From NCBI GenBank assembly GCA_947572235.1, contig CANPBB010000016.1:1-33368 (forward strand): a stretch of DNA of 33,368 nt. The letters are read 5' to 3'. The notes beneath the pieces are model-generated. The model did no database searches and was not told where the DNA came from. It saw nothing but the letters and a program-made list of their open reading frames with translations. Below, piece after piece: positions 15,090 to 23,649 of the stretch. The stretch is from an uncultured Clostridia bacterium. GTDB taxonomy: Bacteria > Bacillota > Clostridia > Oscillospirales > Oscillospiraceae. Each line of letters opens with the position of its first letter. Within the stretch, counting starts at the first letter, position 1. The position numbers were made by a program, and so were the translations under genes.

Positions 15090-15769
15090 GAGGCCACCTC
15101 CTTGGCCACGCAGGTGACGCTGCCTGTCTCGTCCACTGTCAGGAGAAAGACCTCTTTGGGAGAGGCCAAGCGCCGCTCCTGGAGCTGCTTGGTGAGCCAT
15201 GTCTCGTTGTAGCCGCTCTGGCGCAGGTTCTCAGACATCACGTGGCCGTCGTTGATGAGGAGAACCGGCAGCGTCACATCGTCGCTTACCTCCGCCCCCA
15301 TCACCTTTGGCGTCATGGGGCTGTCCTTGGTGTAGGGCAGGACGGATACCTTGCCGCTTGTCTCCAAAATGGCGTACTTCACGTTGGCGAGGTCCGTGAT
15401 CCCCTGCCCCCGGAGCTGCTCATAGAGCTCGTCCACGGTGAAGCGGTTTTTTGCCATGGCCCGCTGCACCAGACGCCCCTCCCGGATGATCATGGCGGGC
15501 TGGCCGCAGAGGAGGGAGCGGAAGCGGACGGATTTCAGATTGCAAAAGCTGAGGATCATACTCAGGCACAGCAGCGTTACAATGGGCAGCACCCCGTAGA
15601 CCAAGGGGATGCCGAAGTCCTGCATAGGCACCGCCGCCAAGTCGGAGATGATCAGGGTGAGCACCAGCTCACTGGGTTCCAGCTCGCCGATCTGCCGTTT
15701 GCCCATAAGCCGGAGACCCGCCATCAACACGAAATAGAGAATGATTGTTCGGAAAAACGCAGTTATCAT
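15086..15769 (-). CDS. DUF421 (YetF-family) membrane protein
   Basis: A 227-residue YetF-type protein. Three N-terminal membrane helices (residues ~3-80) carry the signature MGKRQIGELEPSELVLTLIISDLAAVPMQD. The cytoplasmic DUF421 domain follows (~90-170: KSVRFRSLLCGQPAMIIREGRLVQRAMAKNRFTVDELYEQLRGQGITDLANVKYAILETSGKVSVL). A C-terminal extension reads LPVLLINDGHVMSENLRQSGYNETWLTKQL. The start MITAFFRT follows AAAGGGGTG. Its product is presumed to form a complex with the DUF4363 protein. The gene is divergent from glmS. Confidence 0.92.
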   Translation of the reverse strand: MITAFFRTIILYFVLMAGLRLMGKRQIGELEPSELVLTLIISDLAAVPMQDFGIPLVYGVLPIVTLLCLSMILSFCNLKSVRFRSLLCGQPAMIIREGRLVQRAMAKNRFTVDELYEQLRGQGITDLANVKYAILETSGKVSVLPYTKDSPMTPKVMGAEVSDDVTLPVLLINDGHVMSENLRQSGYNETWLTKQLQERRLASPKEVFLLTVDETGSVTCVAKEVAS

Positions 15770-15892
15770 AGTCACACCCCTTTCGGAGTAGGATGACCGG
15801 AGGAGCGTGCAATTATCCATCCTATAGAGGGCTTTGACCGCCCTTTTTATAGTGCTTCGCAGAGAGAGGAGGATCTATAGACTTTTGTCTGT

Positions 15893-16045
15893 CACAAGCG
15901 CCAGCGCCCCCGCGGCTTCGCGGGGGACAACGAGGTGGGGGGAGAATCGAGATTTTTCGGCGGATGCCCCTCCGTACCGCTCCAGGTGCGTAACACAGCC
16001 GACAAACACGCGGGCGACCGCGGAACAAAGGGGCTGTGGCTGGAG
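15893..16045 (+). ncRNA. glmS ribozyme/riboswitch (GlcN6P-activated self-cleaving RNA)
   Basis: The glmS catalytic core is recognisable in order. The cleavage site is CACAA|GCGCC, between 15897 and 15898. A GC-clamped hairpin follows (CCCCGCG/CGCGGGG). The conserved core is CGAGGTGGGG (15931-15940), ATCGAGAT (15946-15953) and TTCGGCGGATG (15956-15966). The nested P3/P4 stems are CTCCAG (15980-15985) with CTGGAG (16040-16045), and CACAGCC (15994-16000) with GGCTGTG (16032-16038). These match the known glmS ribozyme, which binds glucosamine-6-phosphate as cofactor, self-cleaves and so lowers glmS mRNA. A further hairpin, about 16048-16076, lies between the ribozyme and the ribosome site. No confident promoter was found upstream. 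Confidence 0.93.
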
Positions 16046-16145
16046 AACGAGGCAAATGGTCTGCGCATTTGTCCTCTTGTCAGAGAGCCGCCTTTGGGAG
16101 ACTGGAGACGGCGGTGTTTTTATGAAAACAGGAGGAATACTATAC

Positions 16146-17990
16146 ATGTGCGGTATTGTTGGATATGTTGGAACGGAGCAGGCAACCCCTATTCTGCTGG
16201 AAGGCCTGAGCCGTTTGGAGTACCGGGGGTACGACTCCGCCGGCGTGGCGGTATACTCCCGCCAGCAGGAGGCCCTGCGGGTCTACAAGGCCAAGGGGCG
16301 TCTCCGGGTCCTATCGGATATGCTCCAAGGCGGCGCGGCGGCGGATGGCACCACAGGGATCGGGCACACCCGCTGGGCCACCCACGGCGCGCCCAGCGAC
16401 GTGAACTCCCACCCGCAGGTCAGTCACAGCGGTAAGATCGCCGTGGTCCACAACGGCATCATTGAGAACTACGCGGAGCTGAAGGAATTTTTGCTGTCGG
16501 AGGGGGTGCCCTTTACCTCCGAGACGGATACCGAGGTGGTGGCCCAGCTCATCGCCTACTTCTACGAGGGGGAGCATCTGAGCCTTTTGGAGGCGGTGGG
16601 GAGGACCCTGCTGCGCTTGGAGGGGGCCTATGCCTTGGGCATCCTCTGCGCCGACGCGCCGGACAAGCTCATCGCTGTGCGCAAGGACAGCCCGCTGATC
16701 TTGGGTTATGGGGAGGGCTGCTCCTTTTTGGCCAGCGACGTCACCGCCATCCTCCGGTACACCCGGGAGGTGGGCTATATGGACGACGGGGAGGTGGCCG
16801 TCCTCACAAGGGACGGCATCGCCTGTTACAACTACCTGATGCAGCCCATTGAGAAGGAGATCATACACATCGACTGGGAGATCGACGCGGCGGAGAAGGG
16901 CGGCTATGAGCACTTCATGTTCAAGGAGATCATGGAGCAGCCCGAGGCCCTGCGCCGGTGCATCTTCCCCCGTGTCCGGGACGGCGCGGTGTACTTTGAG
17001 GATTTCCACCTCAGCGACGACTACATCTGCGCTTTGAAAAAGATCTGCATCATCGCCTGCGGCTCCAGCTACCATGTGGGCGTGGTGGGCAAGTACCATC
17101 TGGAGCGGATGACCCGCATCCCGGTGGAGGTGGCCTTGGCCTCGGAGTTTCGGTACATGGATCCCATTGTGGACAGCAGCACCTTGGTGGTTGTGATCAG
17201 CCAGTCCGGGGAGACCTTGGACACCATGGCCGCCCTGCGGGAGGCCAAGCGGCTGGGTGCCCACGTCCTCTCTATTGTCAATGTGGTGGGCAGCTCCATC
17301 GCCCGGGAGTCGGATCAGGTGCTCTACACTTGGGCCGGCCCGGAGATCGCCGTGGCTACCACCAAGGGGTACTCCACCCAGCTGGCGGTGGTGAACCTTT
17401 TGGGCGTCTACTTCGCCCGTGTGCTGGGGACGATGACGGCCCAGGCCTGTGTCGATCTTCTGGAGGAGATGCTTCTCCTGCCGGGGAAGATGGAGCAGGT
17501 GCTGGCCCATCCGGAGGATATCCAGTACTGGGCCTCCCAGTATTTTAACCACGACAGCGTGTTCTACATCGGGCGCAATGTGGACTACGCCTTGGGGCTG
17601 GAGGCGTCGCTGAAGCTCAAGGAGATCTCCTATGTCCACTCCGAGGCCTACGCCTCCGGCGAGCTGAAGCACGGCACCATCAGTCTGGTGGAGGATGGAA
17701 CGCTGGTAGTGGCCTTGGGCACCTATGGCAGACTCTTTGAGAAGGCCATGAGCAACGTGGTGGAGGTGAAGGCCCGCGGGGCCGATGTGCTGGCTCTGAC
17801 CACCGAGAGCCGGGCCGCGGAGATGGCCAAGACCGCCACAGCGGTGCTGACCATCCCCGACACACACGAGCTGGTGCTTCCCAGCTTAGGGGTGGTGCCC
17901 ATGCAGCTTTTCGCCTACTACGTGGCCCTGATGCGGGGCTGTGACATCGACAAGCCCCGGAATTTGGCGAAGTCGGTGACGGTAGAATAA
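16146..17990 (+). CDS. glmS: Glutamine-fructose-6-phosphate aminotransferase (isomerizing)
   Basis: A 614-residue GlmS, full length. It makes glucosamine-6-phosphate for peptidoglycan precursors. The class II glutaminase domain begins MCGIVGYVG (Cys2 nucleophile after Met removal), with GYDSAG, HTRWATHG and HNGIIENY. Two SIS domains bind fructose-6-phosphate, with motifs CGSSYHVG and SQSGETLDTM, then GYSTQL, and the terminal DKPRNLAKSVTVE. ATG 16146 is ten bases after AGGAGG; the longer frame to 15834 runs through the ribozyme. Expression is controlled by the glmS ribozyme in its leader. Confidence 0.98.
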   Translation: MCGIVGYVGTEQATPILLEGLSRLEYRGYDSAGVAVYSRQQEALRVYKAKGRLRVLSDMLQGGAAADGTTGIGHTRWATHGAPSDVNSHPQVSHSGKIAVVHNGIIENYAELKEFLLSEGVPFTSETDTEVVAQLIAYFYEGEHLSLLEAVGRTLLRLEGAYALGILCADAPDKLIAVRKDSPLILGYGEGCSFLASDVTAILRYTREVGYMDDGEVAVLTRDGIACYNYLMQPIEKEIIHIDWEIDAAEKGGYEHFMFKEIMEQPEALRRCIFPRVRDGAVYFEDFHLSDDYICALKKICIIACGSSYHVGVVGKYHLERMTRIPVEVALASEFRYMDPIVDSSTLVVVISQSGETLDTMAALREAKRLGAHVLSIVNVVGSSIARESDQVLYTWAGPEIAVATTKGYSTQLAVVNLLGVYFARVLGTMTAQACVDLLEEMLLLPGKMEQVLAHPEDIQYWASQYFNHDSVFYIGRNVDYALGLEASLKLKEISYVHSEAYASGELKHGTISLVEDGTLVVALGTYGRLFEKAMSNVVEVKARGADVLALTTESRAAEMAKTATAVLTIPDTHELVLPSLGVVPMQLFAYYVALMRGCDIDKPRNLAKSVTVE

Positions 17991-17991
17991 T

Positions 17992-18405
17992 TCGCTTGAA
18001 ATCTGCGGATTTCAAGCGAGGTTGGGAATAAGGATTTCGTTTGAAATCTGTGGATTTCAAACGAGGATTTGAATGACGAGGGGGCTTTTTCCGTGGAAGC
18101 GGCGTGGCCGATTCCACGGAAAAAGGTGCGGGCCGAGCGCGGCCCGCAGGGTGTTTTTCCGAAAATGCGATTTCCGGAAAAACGATTTTGATTTATTTCG
18201 CGCCGCAGGCGCGAAACTCTCCCGAGAGGCTCTTTGCGGCTGGGGCCGCAAATTCGGCGGGGGAGGGGGGCGGGAAGGTCGTGGAAGAAAATGGATTTTC
18301 TGTGACGTTGGAGGCTGCATCGGGCTGGTTTTTGACTTTGGTTTTTAAGATTTTTAAGGCTCTGGGCTTGCCCAGAGCCTTAAATCGTGCGTTTTACGCA
18401 CGATT
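17992..18405. repeat. Array of about ten consecutive palindromes downstream of glmS
   Basis: The 501-bp gap holds no gene but a run of hairpins: 17992-18019 (12-bp stem), 18037-18064 (12 bp), 18085-18125 (14 bp), 18127-18148 (8 bp), 18153-18183 (9 bp), 18196-18216 (9 bp), 18217-18228 (4-5 bp), 18233-18252 (8 bp), 18354-18383 (14 bp) and 18383-18405 (10 bp). The first two are copies (TCGCTTGAAATC and TCGTTTGAAATC) whose arms differ by a compensated base-pair change. Hairpins three and five share TTTTTCCG/CGGAAAAA arms. None has a proper U-tail. About 100 bp (18253-18353) without palindromes interrupts the run. Confidence 0.85.
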
Positions 18406-18433
18406 ATAACGGCTGTTCGCCATTTGACAGGGG

Positions 18434-18446
18434 GAGTATAATACTC
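18434..18446. promoter_or_regulatory. Perfect 13-bp dyad over a TATAAT box
   Basis: GAGTAT-A-ATACTC is a perfect palindrome that contains TATAAT (18437-18442), about 50 bases upstream of the serine-hydrolase start. A good -35 is missing at 17 bases (TGTTCG). The dyad could be an operator that blocks RNA polymerase. Confidence 0.4.
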
Positions 18447-18491
18447 TCAAGCGACAGCAATGCCGCGCAACAACAGAAAGGGATGTGTGCT

Positions 18492-20558
18492 ATGAAACAA
18501 CTGCGAATCACTGCTTGGGCACTGCTCTTGAGCCTGATGCTCTCCCTGCTTCCTGTTACGGCTCTGGCCGAGGAGGTCCCCGCCGCGCCGGAGGCCCCTC
18601 TTACACAGGAGGCCATGGCCCAGACCATCGCCGAGACCGCCATGACCTATGGCGGAGCCGCCAGCGTCCAGTACGCCCTGTGGCAGGACGGCAGGATCGT
18701 CTACGCCGGCCACGCCGGGGTCTATTCCAAGAGCGAGAACCGCCTCCTCACCGATGACACCCTCTACGGCGTGGGTTCCATCAGCAAGACCTACACCGCC
18801 GCCGCCATGATGAAGCTGGTGGAGCAGGGGCGGGTAAACTTGGACGCGCCTGTTACCCGGTACCTGCCGGACTTCAAGATGGCTGATGAGCGGTACAAGC
18901 AGATCACCGTTCGGATGCTCTTAAACCACTCCTCCGGCCTCATGGGAGCGGCGGGCGGCAACTCCTTCCTCTTAGGCGACGGCGATTATGACGCCACCGA
19001 CGATCTGCTGGAGCGCCTCTCCACCCAGACTCTCCAGGCGGCCCCGGGGGCCTACAGCGTCTACAGCAACGACAGCTACTCTCTGGCCCAGCTGGTGATT
19101 GAGGCCGCCAGCGGCATGGACTACACCGCCTACCTCCATAAGACCATCACCGGCCCCTTGGGCCTGAAAAACACCCTGACCCCCGCCGACGACTTTGATC
19201 AAAGCCGTTTGGCCAAGGGCTATCTCACCCCCACGGAGGTCCGCCCCCTGCCCCCGGAGACCTTGGCCATCGCCGGCTGCGGCGGCATCTACGCCACCGC
19301 CTCGGACTTGGCGTCTTTCGGCGGGGCCCTCTGCGGAGACAAGCTCCTGCGCAAGTCCTCCCGGGACGCCATGGCCGCTGACGAGTTCCTAAGAGGCATG
19401 TGGCCGGAGAACAGCACCGACAGCGCCGTGGCCTACGGCTTGGGCTGGGACAGCGTCCATATGTTCCCCTTCAGCCGCAGCGGCGTGCAGGCGCTGGTGA
19501 AGGGCGGCGACACCATCGTCTACCACGCGGGGCTGGTGGTGATTCCGGAGCACAATATGGCCGCGGCGGTACTCTCCTCCGGCGGCGTCAGCACCTATGA
19601 CCAGATGGCGGCGGCGAAGATGCTGATCAACGCCTTAGCCGCCAAGGGCGTTGCCATCACCGAGACCGCCGATCTGGACGAGGCCGCTTCCGCCCCCATG
19701 CCCCAGGAGCTCACCGCCCTCAGCGGCTGGTACGGCAGCTCTGTACAGGTGGGCAAAATTGACATCACCGCCGACGGCGTTTTGAAGCTAAACCTAAGCG
19801 GCACGGAGCAGACCTTCACCTACCGCGCCGACGGCAGCTTCCGGGACGAAGGAAACACCGCCCTGCTGCGGCTGGTGGAGGAGGACAACGGGAGAGTCTA
19901 CCTCTATCAGTACGGCTACGGTATACTGGAGGGCCTTACCGGCATGGTTGCCGCCGAGTACGTCCTCCAGCGCCTCCCCGAGGCGGAGACCGACCCCGCG
20001 GTGCTTGCCGCTTGGCAGAAGCGGGAGGGCAAGGTGTATTTAGCACTGACGGAGCGGTACACCTCTGTGATGTACCCCGCCAGCGGCGTCTTTGCCGCCG
20101 TCTCGCTGGAGGGCTCCCCGGAGGGCTACATGATGGGCAGCCGCCTGATAGACGAGGACACCGCTGTCTCCGATATCCAGATCCCCGGCACCGGCAGCCG
20201 GGACAGCGGCACAGCGTCGGCCATGGTCATTGACGGCGTGGAGTATTTGGAGATTAACGGCACTGTCTATCAGGATGCCGCCTCCCTCCCCGCCGCCTCC
20301 GCGGCGGAGGCCTCCCTCTGCACCATCCAGCCGGAAGGCTATGCCCGGTGGTACAGCGTCGGGAGCTGTGCCGGCCGGACTATGACTGTCACCGTGCCCG
20401 AGGATGCCGGTTTCTGCGTCTACGACGCCAATATGCTGGTGACGGCCTCCTCCTACGCCTATGGCGACACCGCCGTGACCCTGCCCGAGGGGGGATATAT
20501 CGTCTACACAGGCGCCCCCGGCGCCCGGTTCGAGATTGCCATGTCCCCCAATGGGTGA
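18492..20558 (+). CDS. Secreted serine hydrolase, class C beta-lactamase/PBP4*-like
   Basis: A 688-residue exported protein with a signal peptide (MKQLRITAWALLLSLMLSLLPVTALAEE, probable cleavage after ALA). The beta-lactamase-like (AmpC/FmtA/EstB) domain spans ~35-420, with nucleophile Ser96 in SISK (96-99), Tyr191 in YSN (191-193) and the third motif probably HAG in TIVYHAGLVV. GVGSISKTYTAAAMMKLVEQG and LLNHSSGL are typical. After ~425 comes ~260 residues of beta-rich sequence without a recognised family or membrane anchor. The start sits behind GAAAGGGATG. Likely substrates are D-Ala-D-Ala peptides, D-amino-acid esters or similar; a true antibiotic beta-lactamase is less likely given the long C-terminal extension. 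Confidence 0.88.
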   Translation: MKQLRITAWALLLSLMLSLLPVTALAEEVPAAPEAPLTQEAMAQTIAETAMTYGGAASVQYALWQDGRIVYAGHAGVYSKSENRLLTDDTLYGVGSISKTYTAAAMMKLVEQGRVNLDAPVTRYLPDFKMADERYKQITVRMLLNHSSGLMGAAGGNSFLLGDGDYDATDDLLERLSTQTLQAAPGAYSVYSNDSYSLAQLVIEAASGMDYTAYLHKTITGPLGLKNTLTPADDFDQSRLAKGYLTPTEVRPLPPETLAIAGCGGIYATASDLASFGGALCGDKLLRKSSRDAMAADEFLRGMWPENSTDSAVAYGLGWDSVHMFPFSRSGVQALVKGGDTIVYHAGLVVIPEHNMAAAVLSSGGVSTYDQMAAAKMLINALAAKGVAITETADLDEAASAPMPQELTALSGWYGSSVQVGKIDITADGVLKLNLSGTEQTFTYRADGSFRDEGNTALLRLVEEDNGRVYLYQYGYGILEGLTGMVAAEYVLQRLPEAETDPAVLAAWQKREGKVYLALTERYTSVMYPASGVFAAVSLEGSPEGYMMGSRLIDEDTAVSDIQIPGTGSRDSGTASAMVIDGVEYLEINGTVYQDAASLPAASAAEASLCTIQPEGYARWYSVGSCAGRTMTVTVPEDAGFCVYDANMLVTASSYAYGDTAVTLPEGGYIVYTGAPGARFEIAMSPNG

Positions 20559-20593
20559 TCCCGCGCCGGCGGACTATCAGGAGGAACGGACAG

Positions 20594-21067
20594 ATGGAGC
20601 AGGCCTGTGCGGACTACTGCATAGACGGTTGGCACCTCCCATTTCCCCAAGAGTGGTCCCTGTCTTGGGACAAGAAGGTGCAGCCGCCCCAGCTCATCTT
20701 TGAGGTCACCGGGGAACCGGTTACCATCTACGTCTCCACTTGGAACTTCCGCAGGCCGGAAACCGGCGAGGTGCCAAGCGCGGAGGCCATGTGCGTCCTC
20801 ATGGAGCAGGCCATCGTCCAGCAGGGGGGGCGGCTGGAGAGCTATCAGGACTGCCTCCCTCCGGGCCTTGCCGCCTGCATGGGCCGGAGCGCCACCAGCG
20901 ACGGCTGCGAGATGACCTCCTGTTTTCTCTGCGCGGATGGCTGCGCGATCTCCGTCTACTTCGTCTGCGGCCAGGGCGTGGACTGCGGGAGGTATCTCCC
21001 CTGCCTGAAGCGGGTCCGTCGTGAGGAAGCCCCGCCCGCCTCTTGGCCCGCGCCGATGTATCCATAG
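20594..21067 (+). CDS. Hypothetical 157-residue protein
   Basis: A soluble protein beginning MEQACADYCIDGWHLPFPQEWSLSWDK, with a strand-rich start, TIYVSTWNFRRPETGEVPSAEAMCVLMEQAIVQQGG in the middle and SCFLCADGCAISVYFVCGQG near the end; it is cysteine-rich (10 Cys). AGGAGG lies nine bases before the ATG, 35 bp after the serine-hydrolase stop, so the two are probably co-transcribed; a terminator follows. The pattern (short strand, LP-PE-W, then TIYVSTW) resembles small DUF-type proteins that accompany immunity genes, but I cannot name the family. Confidence 0.7.
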   Translation: MEQACADYCIDGWHLPFPQEWSLSWDKKVQPPQLIFEVTGEPVTIYVSTWNFRRPETGEVPSAEAMCVLMEQAIVQQGGRLESYQDCLPPGLAACMGRSATSDGCEMTSCFLCADGCAISVYFVCGQGVDCGRYLPCLKRVRREEAPPASWPAPMYP

Positions 21068-21089
21068 AATACAGAAAAGTGAAGAAAAC

Positions 21090-21145
21090 GCGCCTGTTCT
21101 CTCTGTTTTGGACAAAAATCCATGGGGACAGGCGCGCTCTTTTTT
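21090..21145 (+). terminator. Terminator after the serine-hydrolase unit
   Basis: GCGCCTGT pairs with ACAGGCGC across a long loop (30 bases, itself containing TTTT/AAAA pairing), followed by GCTCTTTTTT. Confidence 0.8.
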
Positions 21146-21157
21146 AACCGCCCGGTC

Positions 21158-21186
21158 TTGCAAAACCTGACAGGGCGCGGTATCAT
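21158..21186 (+). promoter_or_regulatory. Promoter of the MATE gene
   Basis: -35 TTGCAA (21158-21163), a 17-base spacer and -10 TATCAT (21181-21186), about 50 bases upstream of the GTG start. Confidence 0.75.
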
Positions 21187-21236
21187 TAGAGGCAGAAATA
21201 CAGGGGTTCCTCAAAACAAGAAACGGGGGGCAGTGT

Positions 21237-22598
21237 GTGAAACATCTTTTCAAGGAGGTGCCGGAGGGCTACCTCTTCAGCAACCGGGGGCTGGTGCGGC
21301 TGATCGTTCCTCTGATTGTGGAGCAGTTTTTAGCTATCTCGGTGGGCCTGTTCGACTCCATCATGGTCTCCTCTGTGGGGCAGGCGGCGGTGTCGGCGGT
21401 GTCGCTGATTGACAACATCATGATCCTGATCATCAATATCTTCGCCGCCCTGTCCACCGGCGGGGCCATCATCGCCGGACAGTTTCTGGGCCGCCGTCAG
21501 GAGGAGAAGGGCTGCGAGGCCACCGAACAGATGCTCTTAGTCTCGGCGGGCCTGTCCGTTCTGATTATGGCTTTGGTATACATGGGTCAAAATTTCATCC
21601 TCCATGTGGTCTTTGGCAGAATTGAGGCAGATGTGATGGCCAACTGCCGCACCTACCTTTTGATTGTGGCGGCCTCCATCCCTTTCATCGCCCTCTACAA
21701 CGCCGGCGCCGCGGTGTACCGGGGCATGGGGGACTCCAAAACCTCCATGCTCACCGCCCTCTTTATGAATGGGGTGAATCTGATCGGAAACGCCATTTTG
21801 CTCTACGGTCTGAAGTGGGGCATTGAGGGCGCGGCCATCCCCACTCTGATCTCCCGTGCTTTGGCGGCGGTGTGGATGGTGGCGCTTTTGAAGCGAAAGG
21901 AGAAGCTTCTGCACATCGGCAGCCTCCGCCGGATTCGGCCCCATCCGGCCACCATCCGCCAGATCCTGCGTATCGGCGTTCCCTACGGACTGGAGAACGG
22001 GGTCTTTCAGCTGGGGAAAATCATGGTGCTGAGTCTGATCGCCGCCTTTGGCACCGCCTCCATCGCGGCGAACGCGGTCAGCGGCACCTTGTGCAATTTT
22101 GTCATCTTGGGCGGCATGTCCATCAGTTACGCCATCTCCTCTGTCTGCGCCCAGTGCGTAGGGGTGCGGGACTATGAGCAGGTGCGTTACTACACCCGCA
22201 AGCTGATGGGGCTGTCCTACCTCAGTGTGCTGGTGCTCAACACACTGGTTTGTCTCAGCCTGCCGCTGGTGTTTGCCCTCTATCGCCTCCCCGCAGAGAC
22301 GGCAGTGATGACGAAGCAGCTGATCTGGCTCCACGGCGCCGGGGCGCTGACCTTCTGGCCGCTGGCGTTCAATTTGCCTAACGCCCTGCGCTCCTCCAAC
22401 GACACGGCCTTCTGCATGGTGGTGGCACTATTGAGCATGTGGATTTTCCGTGTGGGATTCAGTGTGGTGCTGGCGCAGTATTTGGGGATGGGGGTATTTG
22501 GTGTCTGGGTGGCGATGCAGCTGGATTGGATTGCCCGAACGGCGGCGTTTGTGCCTCGATATCGGGGGAAGCGCTGGTATCTCCCTGCGGAGGAGTAA
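21237..22598 (+). CDS. MATE-family efflux transporter
   Basis: A 453-residue MATE exporter, full length for the family, with about 12 membrane helices in two six-helix halves. The first half opens VRLIVPLIVEQFLAISVGLFDSIMVSSVGQAAVSAVSLIDN, the canonical MATE start (L-P---E----- -G--D). The second half starts at GVPYGLENGVFQLGKIMVLSLIAAFGTASIAANAV. Between them lies a basic loop (KRKEKLLHIGSLRRIRPHP). It should export cationic or drug-like compounds in exchange for Na+ or H+. GTG 21237 has a G-rich but imperfect ribosome site. It has its own promoter and is followed by an AraC-type regulator on the same strand, a possible controller. Confidence 0.92.
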   Translation: MKHLFKEVPEGYLFSNRGLVRLIVPLIVEQFLAISVGLFDSIMVSSVGQAAVSAVSLIDNIMILIINIFAALSTGGAIIAGQFLGRRQEEKGCEATEQMLLVSAGLSVLIMALVYMGQNFILHVVFGRIEADVMANCRTYLLIVAASIPFIALYNAGAAVYRGMGDSKTSMLTALFMNGVNLIGNAILLYGLKWGIEGAAIPTLISRALAAVWMVALLKRKEKLLHIGSLRRIRPHPATIRQILRIGVPYGLENGVFQLGKIMVLSLIAAFGTASIAANAVSGTLCNFVILGGMSISYAISSVCAQCVGVRDYEQVRYYTRKLMGLSYLSVLVLNTLVCLSLPLVFALYRLPAETAVMTKQLIWLHGAGALTFWPLAFNLPNALRSSNDTAFCMVVALLSMWIFRVGFSVVLAQYLGMGVFGVWVAMQLDWIARTAAFVPRYRGKRWYLPAEE

Positions 22599-22709
22599 CG
22601 GCTGCCGTTGGGCTTGGGCTTTTTATGTGCCGCGGCGGCGGGGGATATGGCGGAAACGTCCTTACTGTCATAAATAAACCCTCCTAAACGAGGCAAAAAA
22701 GGGAAGACT

Positions 22710-23594
22710 ATGCTGGATATTACAGAGTTTGGAAAAAGAGGATATCTGACCGAGGATTTTCGAATGTTCCATCTGCGGGACAGCAGGGCCGAGGAGCTGG
22801 ACTTCCACTACCACGAGTTTGACAAGATCGTCTTTCATCTCTCTGGCCGTGTGACCTATCACTTGGAAGGGAAGCGGTATTTTCTCAAGCCCTATGACAT
22901 CCTAATGGTAGGGCATAGCCTGATTCACCGGCCGGTGATTGATCCGGCGGAGCCCTATGAGCGGATGGTGCTTTGGATGAAGGAGGATTTCCTTGGGATG
23001 CGGGGCGGGGCGGACCTGCGGACCTGCTTTCGCCTCTCTCAAGAGCGTAGAGTCCACCTCTGCCGGCCGCGAGGAGAGGACCGCCTGCGCTATCGGGAAC
23101 TTTTCTGGCGATTGAGGGAGGCGGCGGAGACCAAGGGATTTGGGGCGGCGCTGCTGGCGGAGGCCTGCTTGGTGCAGCTGCTGGTGGCACTGAACCGGGA
23201 TGTGCTCCGGGGAAGCGATACCGAGGAGGGGGCCTACCGCTTCGATCCCAAGATGGAGGAGGTGACCCGGTTCATCGGTGAGCACCTGAGTGAGGAGCTG
23301 TCTATTGACCGCTTGGCGGGGGCCTTCTATTTGAGCAGGTACCATTTGATGCACCGCTTTAAGGAGGTGTATGGGATCACCGTGCACCAGTATGTCCGGC
23401 AAAAGAGGCTGCTGCGGGCCGCGGAGGAAATCCGGCGGGGAGTGCCGGTGCTGAAAGCGGCGGCTGAGGCGGGATTCAATGATTATTCCGTTTTTTTGCG
23501 GGCGTTTCGGGAGACGTATGGGAGAAGCCCCAGGGAGTGGAATAGGGATGCCGAGGCCGTGGAGGGACGGGAGGCTGGACGTGGCAGATGGTAA
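22710..23594 (+). CDS. AraC-family transcriptional regulator
   Basis: A 294-residue regulator. An N-terminal cupin sensor domain (residues ~20-100) is recognisable from ELDFHYHEFDKIVFHLSGRVTYHLEGKRYFLKPYDILMVG, with the His pair typical of AraC-type cupins. The C-terminal AraC DNA-binding domain (~175-280) has two helix-turn-helix units: LSIDRLAGAFYLSRYHLMHRFKEVYG and VLKAAAEAGFNDYSVFLRAFRETYGRSPREW. ATG 22710 follows AAGGGAAG. The ligand is probably a small organic molecule. It lies 111 bp after the MATE gene without a clear terminator between them, so partial co-transcription is possible. Confidence 0.92.
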   Translation: MLDITEFGKRGYLTEDFRMFHLRDSRAEELDFHYHEFDKIVFHLSGRVTYHLEGKRYFLKPYDILMVGHSLIHRPVIDPAEPYERMVLWMKEDFLGMRGGADLRTCFRLSQERRVHLCRPRGEDRLRYRELFWRLREAAETKGFGAALLAEACLVQLLVALNRDVLRGSDTEEGAYRFDPKMEEVTRFIGEHLSEELSIDRLAGAFYLSRYHLMHRFKEVYGITVHQYVRQKRLLRAAEEIRRGVPVLKAAAEAGFNDYSVFLRAFRETYGRSPREWNRDAEAVEGREAGRGRW

Positions 23595-23649
23595 AAATAG
23601 AAAGTTATTCATCGAGGGCAGCAATATCAACGCCTGCCCAAAAAAGTGC

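Noticed and set aside
16311-17867. 518-residue open frame on the minus strand
   Set aside because: It lies wholly opposite glmS and has shadow-like composition.
18354-18383. 14-bp hairpin as a Rho-independent terminator
   Set aside because: The T-run precedes and the A-run follows the stem on the plus strand, and the minus strand has the same order, so neither direction has a U-tail.
17992-18405. Palindrome array as a CRISPR array
   Set aside because: Repeats are not identical or evenly spaced, spacers are absent and there are no cas genes.
18424-18442. TTGACA...TATAAT read as one promoter
   Set aside because: The spacing is only 7 bases, so they cannot be the -35 and -10 of the same promoter.
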